Part shown: positions 43,375 to 54,668 of the stretch, piece by piece | Layout: every line of letters begins with the position of its first letter | Position numbering within the stretch: the stretch's first letter is position 1 | Origin: Malachius bipustulatus | Lineage: Eukaryota > Arthropoda > Insecta > Coleoptera > Melyridae | Direction: 5' to 3' | Assembly: GCA_910589415.1 (NCBI GenBank) | Contig: OU342636.1 | Location: 42,299,735-42,363,734 of the forward strand | DNA length: 64,000 bases | Notes under the pieces: generated by a model | Told to the model about the DNA's origin: nothing | Seen by the model: only the letters and a program-made list of their open reading frames with translations | The model's database searches: none | Program-made: the position numbers and the translations under genes

Positions 43375-44750
43375 CAGGGTGTCCCACGACATGACTGCCA
43401 TAGCTTAAGGGTAGGTATAGTTTTTCCAGGCGATTCAGGATCTGGTTTTGAAATTTTCCTGAGGCCCTTCGTTTCGATTATACAGGGTGATTTGTGCAAT
43501 TTGCCGAAATCTTCGATGAGCGATATCTTTTGAACGAATTGATCGAATTTAACGAAATTTGGTAGATATGCTCTACAATGACACTTAATACCTCGCATTT
43601 TTCGCCGATTCGAAAACTGCAGGGTCGTACTAATTTTTTTTGATATCTTTCGGCTTTGTCGAAAAGTTCACCCTGTATGCAGTTTATTCAAAGTTTGGTG
43701 CCATTTTCTAAAACAACGTGAAAAATGCTACAATTGTGGTAAAAAAATACTTTGGCATCATTAAACTGAATCGAGAAGAAAATTCAGTTTTTTAGTTTTT
43801 TATTCGGAATTTCAATTCATGTGTTGTTAATAATTTAAGAAAAATCAAATGTGGTTTTTTAAAACTTGCGTATTTTGTAGTTATTTCCAATAAATTTACT
43901 TTATCTACAGATTTAGCCAAGATTGGGAACCCTTCTACAGATTGTTTCGAGCTAAAAAATATTTTTAAATGGTTTTTAGATTAATTTCAAGGTCAAGGAA
44001 ATGTGTTGAGTTTGATGGTGGTCTCCTTGACCATTACCTGCACTGAATTGTAGTTTTTCTTCCCAACATTTGTGTTGATATTTTTCTTCCTGTTTCGTTT
44101 GTGTGGATACTTATTTGTCTATGTGGTAATGTGTTAAATGTTGTTATTTATTTTGCTGTTAAAATTTATTTTTAGCTCGAAACAATCTGTAGAAGGGTCC
44201 CCAATCTTAGCTAAATCTGTAGATAAAGTAAATTTATTTAAAATAACTACAAAATACGCAAGTTTTAAAAACCACATTTGCTTTTTCTTAAATTATTAAC
44301 AACACATGAATTGAAATTCTGAATAAAAAACTAAAAAACTGAATTTTCTTCTCGATTCAGTTTAATGATGCCAAGTATTTTTTTACCATAATTGTAGCAT
44401 TTTTCACGTAGTTTTAGAAAATGGCACCAAACTTTGAATAAAATGTATACAGGGTGAACTTTTCGACAAAACCGAAAGATATCAAAAAAATAAGTACGGC
44501 CCTGCAGTTTTCAAATCGGCGAAAAATGCGAGGTATTAAGTGTCATTGGTAGAGCATATCTACCAAATTTCGTTAAATTCGATCAATTCCTTCAAAAGAT
44601 ATCGCTCATCAAAGATTTCGGCAAATTGCACAAATCACCCTGTATACTCGAAACGAAGGGCCTCAGGAAAATTTCAAAACCAGATCCTGAATCGCCTTGA
44701 AAAACTACACCTATCCTTAAGCTATGGCAGTCATGTCGTGGGACACCCTG
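43375..44750. mobile_element. 1.38-kb modular foldback, CAGGGTGTCCCACGACATG family
   Basis: The tips are mirrored with TA on both sides (43373-43374, 44751-44752). The arms are about 600 bp around a loop near 44000-44170. Each arm contains a segment (43493-43675 and 44450-44642) bounded by its own CAGGGTGA and TCACCCTG. The frames at 43356-43598 and 44540-44776 are mirror reads of the arms. Confidence 0.85.
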
Positions 44751-44784
44751 TATATTATAGTGTTTCTCCTACGTAGGTATTTTT

Positions 44785-45000
44785 AAGAAAGTATCTTTAG
44801 AAAGCTTTTAGTATCCAACATGGTTTTTGACAGTATCTGCGATATTTTTAGTATCTAAGATAATTTCAGAAGCATATCTGAGATATTTTTGATACTTTTT
44901 TTTGGTACCTTTTTCTAAATGTATCTTAAGATAATTTTTAGAAAGTATCTAGTATTTATCTAGATACTTTTTAAAGTACATATATGTATCTTTCCCAGCT
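44785..45000. repeat. Cluster of GTATCT/AGATAC words
   Basis: About a dozen short TATCT or AGATA words occur in 215 bp (for example AGTATCTGCGATATTTTTAG, CATATCTGAGATATTTTTG, TATCTAGATACTTTTT). They are not in exact tandem, but the density is well above the surroundings. Confidence 0.5.
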
Positions 45001-45343
45001 CTGACGTTAATAGTTTATTTATAAACAATTATAGCAAACGTTTAGCAAAAAGACATTGAGTATTTTTCAACGAAGACATTGAAACTTGTTTAAAAAATAG
45101 TAAGTAGTTTACAATATAAAATTTCAAAAAAAAATCGTAACACTAACTTTCAAAAACACGATTTAAAATTTCAAACTCAAAAATCTTAACCTTCTTAATA
45201 CCAGGTGAAATATAAAACACCAAGTACCAGGAGTGTTAAGGAGCTCAAGCTATTTTTTTTTCTGTCGCCATAAATGTGTATGTAGGTATACATAATATTA
45301 AATTCGAAAATTGTAAATTTTGAACCAATTTGCCTTATAGATG

Positions 45344-45530
45344 AATTATATTATTATTCTTGTATTGGTTTTTAGGTTCAAGGTTTATTTCTGCAGTTAT
45401 TGATCAACAGTTGACATTTAGGGACTGATTAGTCCCTTGATCACATATAATTAACAATAAAATATATGTAAATAAAAATTATTAAGTAAAATTAAAATAT
45501 AGAAATTATGACATTTTAAAATGTCATATA
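45344..45530. repeat. Dispersed repeat, copy 2 of 3352-3540
   Basis: Shares TTGTATTGGTTTTTAGGTTC, AGTTGACATTTAGGGA, GATTAGTCCCTTGATCACAT and the AT-rich tail with copy 1. It lacks the neighbouring PLE arm and coding relic. Confidence 0.6.
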
Positions 45531-45794
45531 TTCAAAGAGTTGCAGAAGAAAAAATATCTCCTGAATACTGCGCAGAAATACGATAAATTCATGGATTTTA
45601 CAATTTTTTAGGACACTATACCTATTCAACGGATGTTTGATATACCATTTTAGAATAATAATTACTACTCTGCAATTTTTAATGTACAATTTATTTTGTT
45701 TCTTTTTAAAATAATTTATGTAACGTTAAACTTTTTCATATTTTGAAATCAGTTCTATTTGTTTTAATTAAAAAATGTATATTGAAAATGAAAA

Positions 45795-46161
45795 TACAAA
45801 GCATACAATAATCGTAGCGCGGATACATATTCGGTAATAGGTATTATTCAAAATCTCGAATTCAAACAACGATGCCACATTGAAAAATTTTGTTGAACTC
45901 AGGAAATAGGTAAACTTTGATTGCCTGTAATTCCGTTCCCGATAATAAAAAAAAATAAAAATCAAACACTATCGTAATAGTTTTAAGTCAAATCATGTGC
46001 TTTGCCAGTGGAGGTTGATTAAATTTGATCGCCATTTTGATTTAATTTTTGAAAATGGACACCCTATATCACGGTAACGATGCCGAGGAAAGCATTTTTG
46101 TTTTAATTTTACAGCCTACAACATCCTGTAAACCGTGTCCGCCATTTCGGGATCAACCCTT
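45795..46161. mobile_element. Right half of the 797-1993 element, second copy
   Basis: Matches about 1620-1993 along its length: CAACGATGCCACATTG, AATTTTGTTGAACTCAGG, CCTGTAATTCCGTTCCCG, then the tip GTCCGCCATTTCGGGATC. The left half is absent. Confidence 0.7.
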
Positions 46162-49100
46162 ATACATTTTAGAGTCTTCCTTTCTGGGACACATATAGCA
46201 CAATTTCCTAGAATTAAGCCAACTGAAAATGTTCTTAGGAACAAAAAGTCATCAGATAAGAAGTTTTCACTACACAGAACCTAACCGATGATGACTAAAG
46301 CTGTTAAAGCCGATAAAACATCTTAAAAATATTCAATAAATAGTGTATAAGTCTCATTGTATGGTTATCAGTTTTTGTAACACCTAATATCATGTGGGGT
46401 CCAATTAGACCCCAGCTTTTTTTTTATACAATAAGACTCCATGTAAATTCTGTTATTAGTTTCTTATGTTTTTATTATTATAGTGAGCGACAGATAAAAG
46501 TCCAAAGAAAAAAATCAAGGAACCTTAAGAATTTTTTTTAATTATTTTTACTTTTTTTAGAATTAATCTAGTCGTGAGGTTAAAAAGGACCCCACTCGGT
46601 TATTAAGGAGGTAAATTAATAATACTTTAAAAGTTATATATTTTTTTTTTCTGTAAACAAAAATGAAAAAAACGCTATCCGTCTTCCCTGTCAAATGAAA
46701 TCCGTAACCCACATGTGTGGCGGCGTATTGCAACCTTCCCCACAAGTTCTGTAACCTCGTTTTTTTTTTTGAAAACTAAACGGTGGTCAGATGAATTAAT
46801 CTGATGGATATCACAAAGGGTTGCGTGTGTCGCAGGCGGGGACAAAAGTTCTGTAAAATACCTCGTTAATTAGAATCTCAAGTTTTTTCAAACATCATCA
46901 TTCTAAATTTTCGGCAGTCTAACCAATTTCTAGGTCTGTCCGTGTCAACTAAGAAAATAATAATTCTTTAATTTCTCAACATGTTTATGATGGGAAGAGC
47001 TGGGTGGAGAGCCCGTTTGCCCAACTAAAATTAAATTTTTTGACTAACCACTAAGTGGACTAACCTAAGTGATTATATAAAGTTAAACTAAGTGGACTAA
47101 CCACTTAGGTTAGTCCACTTTTCGAAAAAAGGTGCGTCCAAATTTAAAAAAAATTACAGCAGCACCAAATGCGATTTTTTATCAAATTCATACGGCATTC
47201 GTTTGTCCACCATTTGTTTATGTTGATCCAAAAAAATGTTCGCTTGGCCATCCTCCAAAAAAAAAAAACAAAATAAATGGGACGAAATAAAAAAAATTAA
47301 AGCAGTACCAAATGGTTTATGATTAGATCCAGTGAGATCCAGTGTTTCAATCTGGACTATCTAAATCAATCTAAATTGAATAAGATTATCAGAAAAGTCA
47401 GTACCTTTACATATCTTCTTTTGTTAGACATATTAGAAGAGTGCGAGGACGTTTATTAAGATAGTCCCCACCAAATATCATTCTGAGACAATAGGATAAA
47501 ACTGTGACACTAAAAACTAAATGCAACAACATGTATTGGTTTACTGATGTGTCAAATGTCAAAATGGTCAAAATAGATGTTGAAGTCCCTTGTCAACTTC
47601 AAAATTTCAAATAACATAGGAAAGCCATGCGAGACTTCATTTTAATAAAGACATTTTAATTATCTAGGGATAAAAATATGTTAGGTAGTTCTCAATTGCG
47701 ATCATTTGCTTTTCAACGACCACCTGCGAAAATGACAAATAACACCCCACTTATACACCGTTCACTTATTATAAAAGAATTGGGTTATGGTGTAGGGTGA
47801 TAGAAATCACTGGGTATAACCGCTGTCAATCATTGGCTGGAGTTTGGTTATGTCTCTTTTTTATGAGGTTGAAGTTTTATGGCAAGGAACAGGACATAGT
47901 TGCCAGATGGATTTTTGATATTTTTGGTATTCTTTTTATTATATTTTTATTAACATCTTTAAGGGCTTTTTATTTTGAATCATTTAGTCACATACCTATT
48001 GCAATCTTTAACTAGAACGCAATGTCGCTGGATCTAAGATCTTAAAATCTTAAGCTTTTCATAAGAGTTTGAGAAAAAGGTTGTCAAAGGTTGCAAAATC
48101 ATGTAATTTTGCCAAGTTAGGAAAATACACGAATGTACTTTTTGAATATAAAATAAAAAACTTGAATCAATTATATTAATTTACTTTTAATAAATACATA
48201 TACCTAGCAGGTAATTAAAATATATCGGTGCGTTTATTAAAATATTAAAATATATTAAGTACGTAAATGACAAATATTTTTCGTCAATTCGTCGGTTATT
48301 CGGTATCGTAGTACTGTGTCAGAAACCAGCCAAAGATTCTAGACTTGAGAATGTTTTACACAAGATACTTTTCAGTTTTCGCTTCTGGCCCAAAATTATT
48401 CCCCATTATCAATAACCGCTACTGCATCCTGCTTAGAATCAGAATCATCTTCAGTGCTCTGATTTTAATAAGATTTTCACCATGCCCATTTGTTTCGTCC
48501 AGTCCTCCGAAATAAGTTTTTCACAATGATTATATTAATTTTGTCACATGTTAGGTGTACTTACATTTTGAAAGCTCTTCAAGACATACATTCTTTACTT
48601 TATCCTTAGAGGGAAGCTGCTAATTTACGTGCTTGTATAATGAAGTTTACAATACCCCCATGTCATCGATTGGGTTGTATTGGAAATAGATTATTGCAAA
48701 TCTTTCGGAAACACAATATTTTCATAATTAGTGCCTGTTTTAGGCGGGCTGCCCAAATGTGTAATTTCACATTTGACCTGTCTAATAATACTTGCTAATG
48801 CACGGTCTGACTACTATCAGAGACCGCACATTACTAGCAATTTAGCAGATACACATATTTTACTTAATACTTACATCCCAAATATATTTTACCTTCAGAG
48901 AATGACTTAAATGTTTGCTCAAGTTTGGACTTTCTGGATCTTAATCATTGAAATGCTTTCCTAATGCGGATTTATTCATCTTAGAGATATTATTTTCGTC
49001 ATTTTGCTCTTTCGAAATTTAAAATGTCAAAAATTTAATAATTTTATTTGTCAGTTTGAAAAAAATTAATCAGAGTAAAAAATTACCTATCCTAGATACC

Positions 49101-50363
49101 CCTTCTTCTAAAACTTCAATTAGACAACAAGGCTGTTAATCAGCTGAGACAATTTGAGTGATTTGACAAATGTCAGTGTTTACTTAACCTTTAATATCTC
49201 GATCAGCTGATATTGTCAATCGAGATCTAGGGAGTTTTCATTTTTGCAAACCTAAAAACAAAAGTTCATGGCCACCTAGTTCTTTTTTAATATGTGAACG
49301 GTGTATAGGTACTTCTAAAATAACAAATATCACTCTAGAGTTGAAAAGTAAAATAACCCACGCGGGTGATATGATTGGTCAATAGGTTAGTTAATACCCG
49401 TTTATTTAGGCAGCCCAGAATACAGCAGCTATGCATAAGGTATTAGCAACTTTATGGAACTTCTATCTCTTGAAGAATTTTAAATAACACTATTTTTCGG
49501 TTTTTTAAGTAATACCTAAGTATATTGATGCAGACGTGAAACAGTAAAATCAAAAATTTTTGGTAACCTTTAACTTGTGATACATCACGTGTACTCAAAG
49601 TTTCACGTGTACATTCGCAAATCCAGAAAAAGTTACGTGATGTTTCTTAAATTTTCAAAAAATTTTGAAACTTTTTTTTGAACCCGGAAATAGCATGTAC
49701 CTAGAGGTAATTCTACATTAAAAAATATGACTTTTTTCGTGATAATTTATATGCTCAGACATAGGTACCGTTTTCAAGATACAGAGGTGGTCAATTTAAA
49801 TTTTTTTTCCGAATTTGCAATATCTCGACAACCGTATGAGATATAATGTTCAACTCTTATATACACACTTTGCGCTCATTAATCTCATTGATCTTACTGT
49901 AAAGTAAAGGTTTCAAGAAAATCGAGTGGCCTAGATTTTGGGTACTTTGAGGGTGTTAAACCATTAACTTCTACGTCACTGGAATAAATGCGGGTTTAAG
50001 CAGCCCCTTTGAACCGACTATGCTTTCCATACCAAAAGGTACTCTTGGTTAACAGATCTAAAGTTGATAATTTTCCGGGAAAAACGGCCCCTTACGATGA
50101 AAAACTCCCTTTGGATGTTTCAAAATATGCGTGTCCGAAAATAAAAGGCAAATAAAATTCTCTCAACCCTATAAAATCTCCGCCAATGGACATGGAGAAA
50201 AATGGATTGGTATTCAAAAAAATGCTAATTTCTATGATAATAAGACATGTACATGGTACAAAAGTTGGAGTTCTCTAGCTCAAATAGTTCCCGAGATATT
50301 TTCAAATAACTGGAGAAATAATCTTTTTTTGACGGTATCTTAAAAACGGTATGTCTGGGCATA
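46162..50363. other. Long stretch without a recognised gene
   Basis: AT-rich. Small structures only: a perfect 13-bp hairpin AAGTGGACTAACC/GGTTAGTCCACTT (47090-47102/47108-47120) and an imperfect one around 48790-48840 (GCTAATGCACGGTCTGA / AGAGACCGCACATTACT). A partial internal duplication lies at 47150-47320 (ATTACAGCAGCACCAAATG, ATTAAAGCAGTACCAAATG). The 72-codon frame at 47797 has no recognisable motif. Confidence 0.4.
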
Positions 50364-50365
50364 TA

Positions 50366-51362
50366 CAGGGTGGGAAATTTTTGTACTACCCATCATTAGG
50401 ATCTCGTAAACCGTAAGAGATACAGGGTCGGTTAAATTAGAGAAAAGTTGCGCTATTTTATGGCCATCTCGAATCCGTCAAAACATGCAAGATATCTGTG
50501 ACCGTTCCTGAAATATCCTGAAAAAACTGAAAAATCGAGAAATCTTACTTTTGGAATATCTTTCTTACCATTGGAAATTAATAAATAATTTTTTGTAGCC
50601 TTACATAAGCCGTTATAAGCTATTTATCTTACGTTTCAAAAATTTTCACAGCCGACTAGATCCCAGAGTTTTCATAGTCAACTTTCGTTTTTCTTATGGC
50701 CGCCATATTATTTTTTTATGTCGTTCGATAAGAAAAAAATAATGGAAACCAAAAACTAATAAACTTCAAAAAATAACTTTCAAAAATTTTTGTTCTTCTT
50801 TTTTTTTCTAAAAAAAGACAACTTTTTAGATCGAATATCATAGAGAAATTAACAACCTATAAGGCAAGCAGTATGACTTCATATTGGCCTATTTCAGTTA
50901 AGAACTATCTGTTTTTCTTTGAAAAAAAGAAGAATAAAAATTTTCCAATTTTTTTTTTCTAAAATCTATTAATTTTTGGCTTACATTATTTTTTTCTTAT
51001 CGAACGACATAAAAAAATAATATGGCGGCCATAAGAAAAACGAAAGTTGACTATGAAAACTCTGGGATCTAGTCGGCTGTGAAAATTTTTGAAACGTCAG
51101 ATAAATAGCTTATAACGGCTTATGTAAGGCTACAAAAAATTATTTATTAATTTCTAATGGTAAGAAAGATATTCCAAAAATAAGATTTCTCGATTTTTCA
51201 GTTTTTTCAGGATATTTCAGGAACGGTCACAGATATCTTGCATGTTTTGACGGATTCGAGATGGCCATAAAATAGCGCAACTTTTCTCTAATTTAACCGA
51301 CCCTGTATCTCTTACGGTTTACGAGATCCTAATGATGGGTAGTACAAAAATTTCCCACCCTG
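50366..51362. mobile_element. Young 1.0-kb foldback, CAGGGTGGGAAATTTTTG family
   Basis: Mirrored tips and TA on both sides (50364-50365, 51363-51364). The arms of about 395 bp differ at only about four positions by eye. An internal TACAGGGTCGG lies about 58 bp inside each tip. The word GCCGACTAGATCC is shared with a diverged single-arm copy at about 57335-57520. No coding potential. Confidence 0.85.
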
Positions 51363-51364
51363 TA

Positions 51365-52629
51365 TCTACAAGTCTAATTTTTTTTAAGTAGATTCACTAC
51401 CTTTTTTTTGGTACATGCTATTTTCTGAAACCTTGTGTAGGTACATATGAATGTATATAAGTGAAACTATGAGGAAATGTTATTCTTATAGGAAGACCTT
51501 GAAATAGATGTATTAACGGAATTATCAATTTTTTTCCAAACTTATACTTAACAGTAGTAGTACATAAAATTACCAAAAATAATTATTCAGACGTGCTCCC
51601 ATTTTTTTGGAAACGAGTGCAGCGGTTTTTGAAAGACCCTTTCCCTCTTTTAACTTTCTAAAATATAACGAGTCACCACTGTTTATTCATATAGGTACCT
51701 AAACATATTCTAGGTGGAGTTCGAAGCCGGTAAAAGCTGAGAAAGCCGACTGAAAGCTTCTGCTGCTGTTAATTAATAATTACTGACAAGTTGCTCTTCC
51801 TTTGGCAGCTCGTAGTCCCTGCCAGTGTCTCAGGCGAGAGGCAATTAGTTTACTGATTGGATTAACAGTTTTGCCGCACACTTACTCAGTTCGACTGATA
51901 GAAAGAGATTCTACTACGGCGTTAATTTATTACACAATTATTGCGAGAATGCAATATCGACAAGATTAACGGGTCATGGATCAATATTCACATAGAGGTT
52001 TTGTCCTGGGTACAAAAAATGAAGAATAGTTTATTTAGCTTCCTCGGTGATTCTTATGGAAATGTTCGGGGACTTCTACTAAGTGAATAAATTAAATAGG
52101 AAAGGTTAGATGCTTATGGTAAATCCATTCGAGGGGTGCCTAGAAGAGTCAAGTAATTATTAGGATGGTATATTTGTTAAAAAATTAACGGACAATCAAC
52201 GTCACACGAGAATACGAGAATTTATCGTCTGTACGAGTATAATATACCAATTGAAAGAAATATTAAGTATAGTACACAATTTAAAAGAGGCTGAGTAGTC
52301 GGGATTAAACCATTATGAATAGAAAAGGACCCCGCACGGAAATGAAGAAATCAGTCCTCGGCTAAAATAGATGAAATTCAAATATATTTACGAGAACAAA
52401 AGTCTCCATAGGCGTGAAGTGAATATGTTTACAGGATGATGAAATATTTGCTATTATCTGTTTTCGCTGATGTTAACCATTGCAAATTTCGATATTAAAG
52501 CTATGAAGTCGGTTAAAATAAGCAAAAGTGAAGAATATTCGCCACGAATTACAGTGAAGAAAACAGAAAAACAATTGAAAGTCCAAATCATGAGATATTG
52601 CCAAAAAAAGCAGTTTCATTAATTGGAAA
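51365..52629. other. No gene seen
   Basis: AT-rich, no motif-bearing frame. Confidence 0.4.
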
Positions 52630-52870
52630 CTCTGTATAATATTACATTTTCATATTTGGAGAAGAATGCGGAATAAAATGGCTTACCTACACGATTTGTG
52701 TTTAAAGTGAGTAGTTTTTGTGTTATAAAAGTAAATCGACATTTGCAAAGTTCAAGGCAGTGTACAAATAAAATGCTCGAGTTATCAGAAGACACAATAA
52801 CGAAGTTAGCAATGGTGAACAGAAAAAATAAACAGAAAATAATGGATTTTTAATCACCATGTTTATGTGC
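52630..52870 (+). mobile_element. Single-arm relic of the 28684/40198 family
   Basis: GTTTAAAGTGAGTAGTTTTT, GTTATAAAAGTAAATCG and AAGTTCAAGGCAGTGTAC follow the same order as GTTTAAATTCAGAAGTTTTT, GTTATAAACAAGTGAAAATC and AAGTTCAAGGCCCTGTAC in the foldbacks. Only one arm is present. Confidence 0.5.
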
Positions 52871-53239
52871 ATATAAACATGTACATACTCCAAAGTGCTT
52901 TCTGAGACAGCTACAGCGTTTAGTAGGTATAAGATTTGATAAAAATTGAGTTTGTTTGTGTCGAAGTTTTGACAGTCTCTGACATGTCAATTTATTAACC
53001 CATTAATCTTAGTTAAATACCTTAAACCATAATACGGGAAACGTAGCTCAGAAAGCGGCGGCAGGTCAGCATTTTCCAATACTTTCAATATCTAAGACGT
53101 ATTTACTTGATCAACTTCACTAAAATTGTGAGCAGACGGTATTTTCGCACTCTTTCAAAATAATAGAATAACACAAAATACCTTATTCTAGTAGCTCGCG
53201 AAGATGTTCTTTGCAATTATTAAGATATATTATTGTGAA

Positions 53240-53583
53240 CAAGACTTTGAAATCAGATGGTGATGGTCGCCATGCAAATCATTTGCAGAAAGTTTATCAT
53301 TTGCTGTCTGAAGATTAGCCACGACGAAAGAGATTTTTCAGAATGGTTCTTGGCGCAAATAAGAAATGTTTGTTTTTACTCTCGGAGGGTGCGATTTGGA
53401 CCTGACGAGGCAACTTATACCCATGTTCACATTTTTAAACAACATAATGCTCATATTTGGGGTCACGAAAATGTTCATGGTGTAAAAATCAGCAAGTTCA
53501 ACAGCAATTTTCGTGCAACGTTTGTATGGGATTATGCGAGGACTCATACTCATTGGCATTGGTTCGTATTTTCTGCCTCTATA
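53240..53583 (+). pseudogene. Decayed mariner-like (IS630/Tc1/mariner) transposase fragment
   Basis: Before a frameshift, one frame reads HLQKVYHLLSED. The main 114-codon frame then gives DFSEWFLAQIRNVCFYS, then FGPDEATYTHVHIFKQHN, then IWGHENVHG. From memory this is the stretch of insect DDE-type transposases with E-W-F-L-x-Q-I, F-S-D-E-A-T-F (first catalytic Asp), N-x-x-N, W-x-x-x-N-P-H. The N-terminal DNA-binding part and the second and third acidic residues are absent. The frame runs to the TA target of the foldback at 53584, which cuts it; no continuation is visible after 54668. The ATG at 53257 is internal to the original gene. Confidence 0.65.
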
Positions 53584-54666
53584 CAGGGTGTAACTAAATA
53601 AGTGTAAAACATTTAAGGGGGTGATTCCTCATCGAAAAAAAGATAGGATCTTTCATATAAAGAAACTTCATTGGAGCATCCCTTGTTAAGATACAGCCCC
53701 TTAAAGGGGGTACATAAAATTTGTTTAGTAATTTTTTTCACAAGCACTGAAAAAGTTACAATATTGAAACTAACCTGACATTTTCTACTAGGTACCAAAA
53801 AGACACTTAGCCAGTAATTTGTTTGGTTTGCCCCATGGTTGTAAGGGGTGGAAAACGCAACCCCTAAAATTTATTTCCATGCAACTTTTTGTCTTATTAT
53901 TTGTTTACCATTTAAAAATTTATTTCCGATGGCCTGTTTCATTCTAAACAAAAAATGTCTCTTGAATTTTTTGCACAAAATAAACCAGTTCGCAGCAAAA
54001 AATTATTTTACGAACAACTACAGAGATACATCGTCATAAATGCGAACTGGGTTTATTGTTATTTTGCAGTTACTACCTGCATTAAATGATTAAAGGGGAA
54101 TAAACAAAGCTAATTTATTAATAACAAAACATACAACATGTAGAAATCATAGTAAATGTTCAACATGTCTACCTTCAGACATTACGCATGTGATGTCCAG
54201 TTTCGTATTTTCGTTTTATGGCGATATGTATCTTGGTTATAAAATAATTTTTTGCTGCGAACTGGTTTATTTTGTGCAATAAATTCAAGAGACATTTTTT
54301 GTTTAGAATGAAACAGGCCATCGGAAATAAATTTTTAAATGGTAAACAAATAATAAGACAAAAAGTTGCATGGAAATAAATTTTAGGGGTTGCGTTTTCC
54401 ACCCCTTACAACCATGGGGCAAACCAAATAAGTTACTGGCTAAGTGTCTTTTTGGTACCTAGTAGAAAATGTCAGGTTAGTTTCAATATTGTAACTTTTT
54501 CAGTGCTTGTGAAAAAAATTGCTAAACAAATTTTATGTACCCCCTTTAAGGGGCTGTATCTTAACAAGGGATGCTCCAATGAAGTTTCTTTATATGAAAG
54601 ATCCTATCTTTTTTTCGATGAGGAATCACCCCCTTAAATGTTTTACACTTATTTAGTTACACCCTG
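53584..54666. mobile_element. Young 1.08-kb foldback, CAGGGTGTAACTAAATAAG family
   Basis: Mirrored tips with TA on both sides (53582-53583, 54667-54668). The arms of about 430 bp are almost identical, so the 61-codon frames at 53613-53798 (minus) and 54452-54637 (plus) are the same text. The loop (54016-54234) is unique sequence and encodes a transposase C-terminus on the minus strand. Inserted against the transposase fragment at 53240-53583. Confidence 0.85.
54147..54206 (-). pseudogene. Transposase C-terminal relic in the foldback loop
   Basis: The minus strand reads TKLDITCVMSEGRHVEHLL and then a stop. The pattern C-x-x-x-x-G-x-H-x-E-H-L-L-stop is the usual end of many insect IS630/Tc1/mariner-type transposases (C-I-x-x-x-G-G-H-F-E-H-L-L). 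Only about 20 codons survive. It links this foldback to a transposase-bearing ancestor. Confidence 0.5.
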
Positions 54667-54668
54667 TA

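Noticed and set aside
1620..46161. Two dispersed repeat pairs (1620/45795 and 3352/45344) as one large segmental duplication
   Set aside because: Their order differs between the two loci and nothing between them matches, so they are independent repeat copies.
53613..54637. Two copies of an apparently conserved 61-codon protein in opposite orientations
   Set aside because: The identity is due to the palindromic arms of the foldback, not selection on protein.
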